A stretch of DNA of 7,393 nt from Phycisphaerales bacterium (GTDB taxonomy: Bacteria; Planctomycetota; Phycisphaerae; Phycisphaerales; SM1A02). Below, one piece after another: positions 4,845 through 7,393 of the stretch; position 1 is the stretch's first letter, and each line of letters begins with the position of its first letter. The position numbers and the translations under genes are program-made. The stretch is from contig SLDM01000492.1 in assembly GCA_007125255.1 (NCBI GenBank), positions 1 through 7,393 of the forward strand, given 5' to 3'. The notes under the pieces are model-generated. The model searched no databases and was not told where the DNA came from. It worked only from the letters and a program-made list of their open reading frames with translations.

Positions 4845-7076
4845 ATGACCACAAACGAGAAATCCCACCGTCGCCACATGCAACCGTCCTTCTCTTTCCC
4901 GTTGACCGTCCTGCTCTGCGGCCTTTTCGGGCTGGGCGGGCTGCTCACGACGACCTCCGTGGCGGAAGCGTCGCGGGAACAGGATCGGCGCAGCGCATCC
5001 GGTTCCGAGCCTGCCGGCCCCTCCGTCGCGTCGCGCGGGGGTTCACGGGAGCGGGCATCCTCCGATCGTGCCGCGGACCGCGGTTCCTCCGCGGCCTCGC
5101 GACAGGATCGTTCTCGATCCGCATCACCGGCTTCGCGTTCCCGCGCTGAATCGTCACGCGGCTCCAGCGCCTCCCGTGAGGCATCCTCGCGGCCTTCGCG
5201 ACCCACGGAATCCCGGCCGGCTCGGCCCGCATCGCGGCCGTCACCTTCTGCCCAATCCAGAGGCCAATCACGAGTCCAGTCTCGAGGCCAGGCGCAGCAT
5301 CGTTCCGTCCGTCCGGCACGGCCTCAGGTGATTCGTCCCACGCGCGATGTTCGCACCCGTGCCGGCGTGCGGGTGCCGAACCGATCGCTGGTTCGTCCCG
5401 GGCGTCCGGCCCGGACGCAACCGTCGGGTCTGCGCCGTCCCGGTGAGGGCCTCTCCTCCCCGAACCGTCGGATCATCCGTCCCGGTTCGCCACGGGACGC
5501 GCGGCCCGCGGATCGATCCCGCTCACGCTTCCACTTCTCCCGGCCGAATCGTTCCGGCGAATCGGCTCGGGGCGGTCAGGATCGATTGCAGCGAGAGCGA
5601 CACCTTCAGCAGCAGCTCGAAGAGCGCCGCCGTCGTGCGGCCCGGCAACCGGAGCTGCAACCGGAACAGCGCGGTCGCGCCCGTGAAGAGATGCAGCGCG
5701 ATGTCCAGCAGCAGACCGAGCAACTGCGGCAGCAGCGTCAGCGGGACTACGAACTGATGCAGCAGCGTCTCGAGCGCGAGCGGCGTCTGCTGCAGGAGCA
5801 GCGGCGCGAGCAGCTCGAGCGGCACCGGGAAGGGGCCAGCTCACGGGACGCGGCGCGTCCCCGCCCGCAGGTACGGCAGCAGGCCCGGGGGCCCGGGGGC
5901 GCGGCGTCTCCATCGACCCAGCGCGAGCAGCGCCGAGGGGAGATGCGGGATCTTCAATCAAGGGCCGCGGCCGGACCCTACCGGGACCGGAGCACCCAGA
6001 GACGAATCGAGGCGGCGGGCGTTGAGCGCACGTCGCTGACGGCGTTTCAGGCACCGACGGAAAGTGTCTCTTCTTCTCCCAGCCGGAGCGGTTCATCCAC
6101 CCGCGGCGTGAACTACACCGCGCTCGACGCGAATCCCGTGGGGGCGCAGGCCATTTCCGGCGGGAGCCCGAACACGCAGATTGGCAACAACAATACCGTC
6201 AACATCAACAACACCACGAGCATTACCAATATCAACACGAGTACGTACGCCAAGAGCAAGGGGACGAAGGTCGGTCATCCCTGGTGGGGATACGGCCACA
6301 AGAAACCCAAGAGCAAGCTGAGCGTCGCGATCTCGTTCTACTCCGGGTCCTCCGCGTTCGCCTTCCACCTCGGGCATGGCCACTACTACAGCTCCGGTTG
6401 GGGGTGGTGGCACGGCTACTTCTCCCATCTGCACGCGTGGTCGTTCTATCCGACGTACTACTGCACGAGTTCGTGGTGGCATCCCACGCCCTGGCGGCCG
6501 CGGGTCGTCCATCACCACCACTGGCATCACTGGTCAAGTCCGAAGCCCGTAGTGCAGCATGTGTACGTCGATCACCGCTCATCCCCGACGTACGCTCCGC
6601 CCCAGCCCTGTCCCTATACGCCGACGGAGGCGTGGTACGTCCTGGCCGATGAATCGCCCGCGACGGCGCTGGCCGCCTTCGGTTGCCTGGCGAAGCAGCA
6701 TCCCGGTGACGGGTTGACCCTGATCGGTCTCGCGCTGGCCGAGGCGCTGGCGGGGTCGGATCAGTCGGCCGTCTCGGCGATGCGCCATGCGGTTCGGAAC
6801 GATCCCCGCGCTCTGCTGCTGGTGCCCCAGGATGAAGATCTCGATGAGCGGCTGTTCCTCCTGCTCGGCCATTACACCGAACTGGCCGCGATGCCCGAAT
6901 GGCGCGTGGATGGCGCCTTCATGCTCGCATCGCTGCGGACGGCGGTCGGCGATCTGGCCGGCGCTCACTTCGCCATCAACGAGGCCATCAACCGGGGCGA
7001 TCAGCATCCAGCCGCGATGGAACTGCGCGATCTGCTCAGCCGGAAGCTGCAGGAATCGATGTTCAACTCGCCCTGA
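4845..7076 (+). CDS. Large exported modular low-complexity protein with C-terminal TPR-like domain, function unknown
   Basis: This 743-aa protein matches no family I can name. A signal peptide fits residues 1-42: basic n-region (K6, R9, R10), hydrophobic core 19-34, and cleavage after SVA40 or AEA42. The mature protein is built in blocks. Residues 43-150 are Ser/Arg-rich, with about 20 RS or SR dipeptides. Residues 151-235 are Arg/Pro-rich with repeated (V/I)RP(G/T) motifs, including PNRSLVRPG and PNRRIIRPG. Residues 242-330 are Gln/Glu/Arg-rich and probably coiled coil. Residues 331-440 are polar and probably disordered. Residues 441-468 are Asn/Thr/Ile-rich and strand-like. Residues 478-563 hold 11 Trp and 15 His, ending in HHHHWHHW. 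Residues 594-740 are an acidic, Ala/Leu-rich helical domain with at least two TPR-like helix pairs (about 621-654 and 688-721). The first half is strongly basic, the C-terminus acidic. A structural, matrix or envelope-assembly role is a guess. The reading frame is unbroken, with a normal start and stop. Confidence 0.88.
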   Translation: MTTNEKSHRRHMQPSFSFPLTVLLCGLFGLGGLLTTTSVAEASREQDRRSASGSEPAGPSVASRGGSRERASSDRAADRGSSAASRQDRSRSASPASRSRAESSRGSSASREASSRPSRPTESRPARPASRPSPSAQSRGQSRVQSRGQAQHRSVRPARPQVIRPTRDVRTRAGVRVPNRSLVRPGRPARTQPSGLRRPGEGLSSPNRRIIRPGSPRDARPADRSRSRFHFSRPNRSGESARGGQDRLQRERHLQQQLEERRRRAARQPELQPEQRGRAREEMQRDVQQQTEQLRQQRQRDYELMQQRLERERRLLQEQRREQLERHREGASSRDAARPRPQVRQQARGPGGAASPSTQREQRRGEMRDLQSRAAAGPYRDRSTQRRIEAAGVERTSLTAFQAPTESVSSSPSRSGSSTRGVNYTALDANPVGAQAISGGSPNTQIGNNNTVNINNTTSITNINTSTYAKSKGTKVGHPWWGYGHKKPKSKLSVAISFYSGSSAFAFHLGHGHYYSSGWGWWHGYFSHLHAWSFYPTYYCTSSWWHPTPWRPRVVHHHHWHHWSSPKPVVQHVYVDHRSSPTYAPPQPCPYTPTEAWYVLADESPATALAAFGCLAKQHPGDGLTLIGLALAEALAGSDQSAVSAMRHAVRNDPRALLLVPQDEDLDERLFLLLGHYTELAAMPEWRVDGAFMLASLRTAVGDLAGAHFAINEAINRGDQHPAAMELRDLLSRKLQESMFNSP

Positions 7077-7134
7077 GTCCCCCAATACTCAGCCCCCGAC
7101 GCGCCCGCCGGTTTCGTTTGCGGTTTGATTCGAC

Positions 7135-7140
7135 TAAGAT
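7135..7140 (+). promoter_or_regulatory. Candidate -10 box (TAAGAT) before the right-edge gene
   Basis: TAAGAT lies 39 nt before GTG 7180 in a locally AT-richer patch (7111-7142) between the two genes. The hexamer at the -35 distance (TTTCGT, 7112-7117) is a weak match. The 103-nt gap shows no hairpin terminator for the upstream gene. Confidence 0.3.
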
Positions 7141-7179
7141 TTCCGGAGTTGGTGATCACTCCAGGAACTCGGTCTCCCC

Positions 7180-7393
7180 GTGAACAGTCCAGCGGCCAAA
7201 ACCACGATCTCCCACGATGACGCGGCGGCAGAAGCCGGCGGGTCGTCGTTTTCGTGGGTCGCGCACCCCGCGCGGGAAGAGCCGGGCCGGCTGATCGTCG
7301 CGGTCATCTGGATCGCGGCGACGGTGCTGGTGGTGTTCGCCACGACCGGCAGTCTCTTCTGGGCCGCCCTCACGGTCGTGGTCCTCGTCGTCG
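7180..7393 (+). CDS. Predicted small membrane protein, N-terminal part only
   Basis: An open frame begins at GTG 7180 and is still open at the window end (71 codons). AGGA at 7163-7166 lies 13 nt before the GTG, an acceptable ribosome binding site. The first 30 residues are polar and Ala/Asp-rich. Then comes SWVAHPAREEPGR, followed by two hydrophobic segments, LIVAVIWIAATVLVVFATT and LFWAALTVVVLVV, separated by a short GS turn; these are probably two membrane helices forming a hairpin. I have a recollection of planctomycete proteins with a similar 'W.AHPAREEP' segment before a two-helix hairpin, but cannot name a family or function. The GTG start is inferred: there is no ATG in this frame nearby. 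The rest of the gene lies outside the window. Confidence 0.6.
   Translation, partial: MNSPAAKTTISHDDAAAEAGGSSFSWVAHPAREEPGRLIVAVIWIAATVLVVFATTGSLFWAALTVVVLVV

Noticed and set aside
4597..4848. 83-codon plus-strand frame in the intergenic region overlapping the ATG of the large gene
   Set aside because: The start has no Shine-Dalgarno, the composition is Arg/Ser-rich noise, and the 12-bp repeat crosses it without a conserved peptide meaning that I can defend.
5883..5900. CCCGGGGGCCCGGGGG tract as a G-quadruplex
   Set aside because: Only two long G-runs are present, so a four-run quadruplex is not supported; it encodes an ordinary Arg-Gly-Pro-Gly-Gly stretch.
5473..6096. 207-codon minus-strand frame inside the large exported protein gene
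   Set aside because: Ala/Arg/Pro-rich shadow of the coiled-coil and Arg/Pro coding; no start context or family resemblance.

Overview
The window is GC-rich, densely coded bacterial DNA. It reads as ordinary housekeeping sequence around one large, strange, secreted low-complexity protein. The lipoprotein and signal peptides point to an envelope-bearing, Gram-negative-type bacterium. The Ser/Arg-rich plus TPR-like secreted protein and the small '..WVAHPAREEPGR..' membrane protein at the right edge remind me of Planctomycetota (Phycisphaerae-like). That placement is an impression from protein style, not a search result.

Layout, left to right. (1) The 3' part of a TrmL-type tRNA 2'-O-methyltransferase gene (+). 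(2) A MarC-family membrane protein (+). (3) A minus-strand pair, convergent with marC: a VUT/YhhQ-type queuosine-precursor transporter at 1767-2621, then, 36 nt further on in the direction of transcription, a small lipoprotein of unknown function at 1236-1730. (4) Divergent from the transporter, a plus-strand nadC-birA pair, 11 nt apart, making quinolinate phosphoribosyltransferase (NAD synthesis) and a class I biotin-protein ligase without a DNA-binding domain; a plausible hairpin terminator follows birA. (5) A 346-nt non-coding stretch with the terminator, a second hairpin and a short 12-bp-period repeat. (6) A 743-aa exported protein built in blocks: signal peptide, Ser/Arg-rich region, Arg/Pro repeats, Gln/Glu/Arg coiled coil, Asn/Thr-rich strand, His/Trp/Tyr-rich segment and a C-terminal TPR-like domain. 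(7) The 5' end of a small membrane protein that runs off the right edge.

The recognisable genes supply cofactors and tRNA modification (TrmL, queuosine-precursor uptake, NAD, biotin), but they sit in several separate transcription units and do not form one pathway. No CRISPR array, transposon, phage gene, rRNA or tRNA gene is visible. The main unexplained item is the 743-aa protein. A secondary one is that nadC and the lipoprotein gene both lack a Shine-Dalgarno and have a -10-like TAT(A/G)CT 8-9 nt before the ATG, the arrangement expected of leaderless transcripts.
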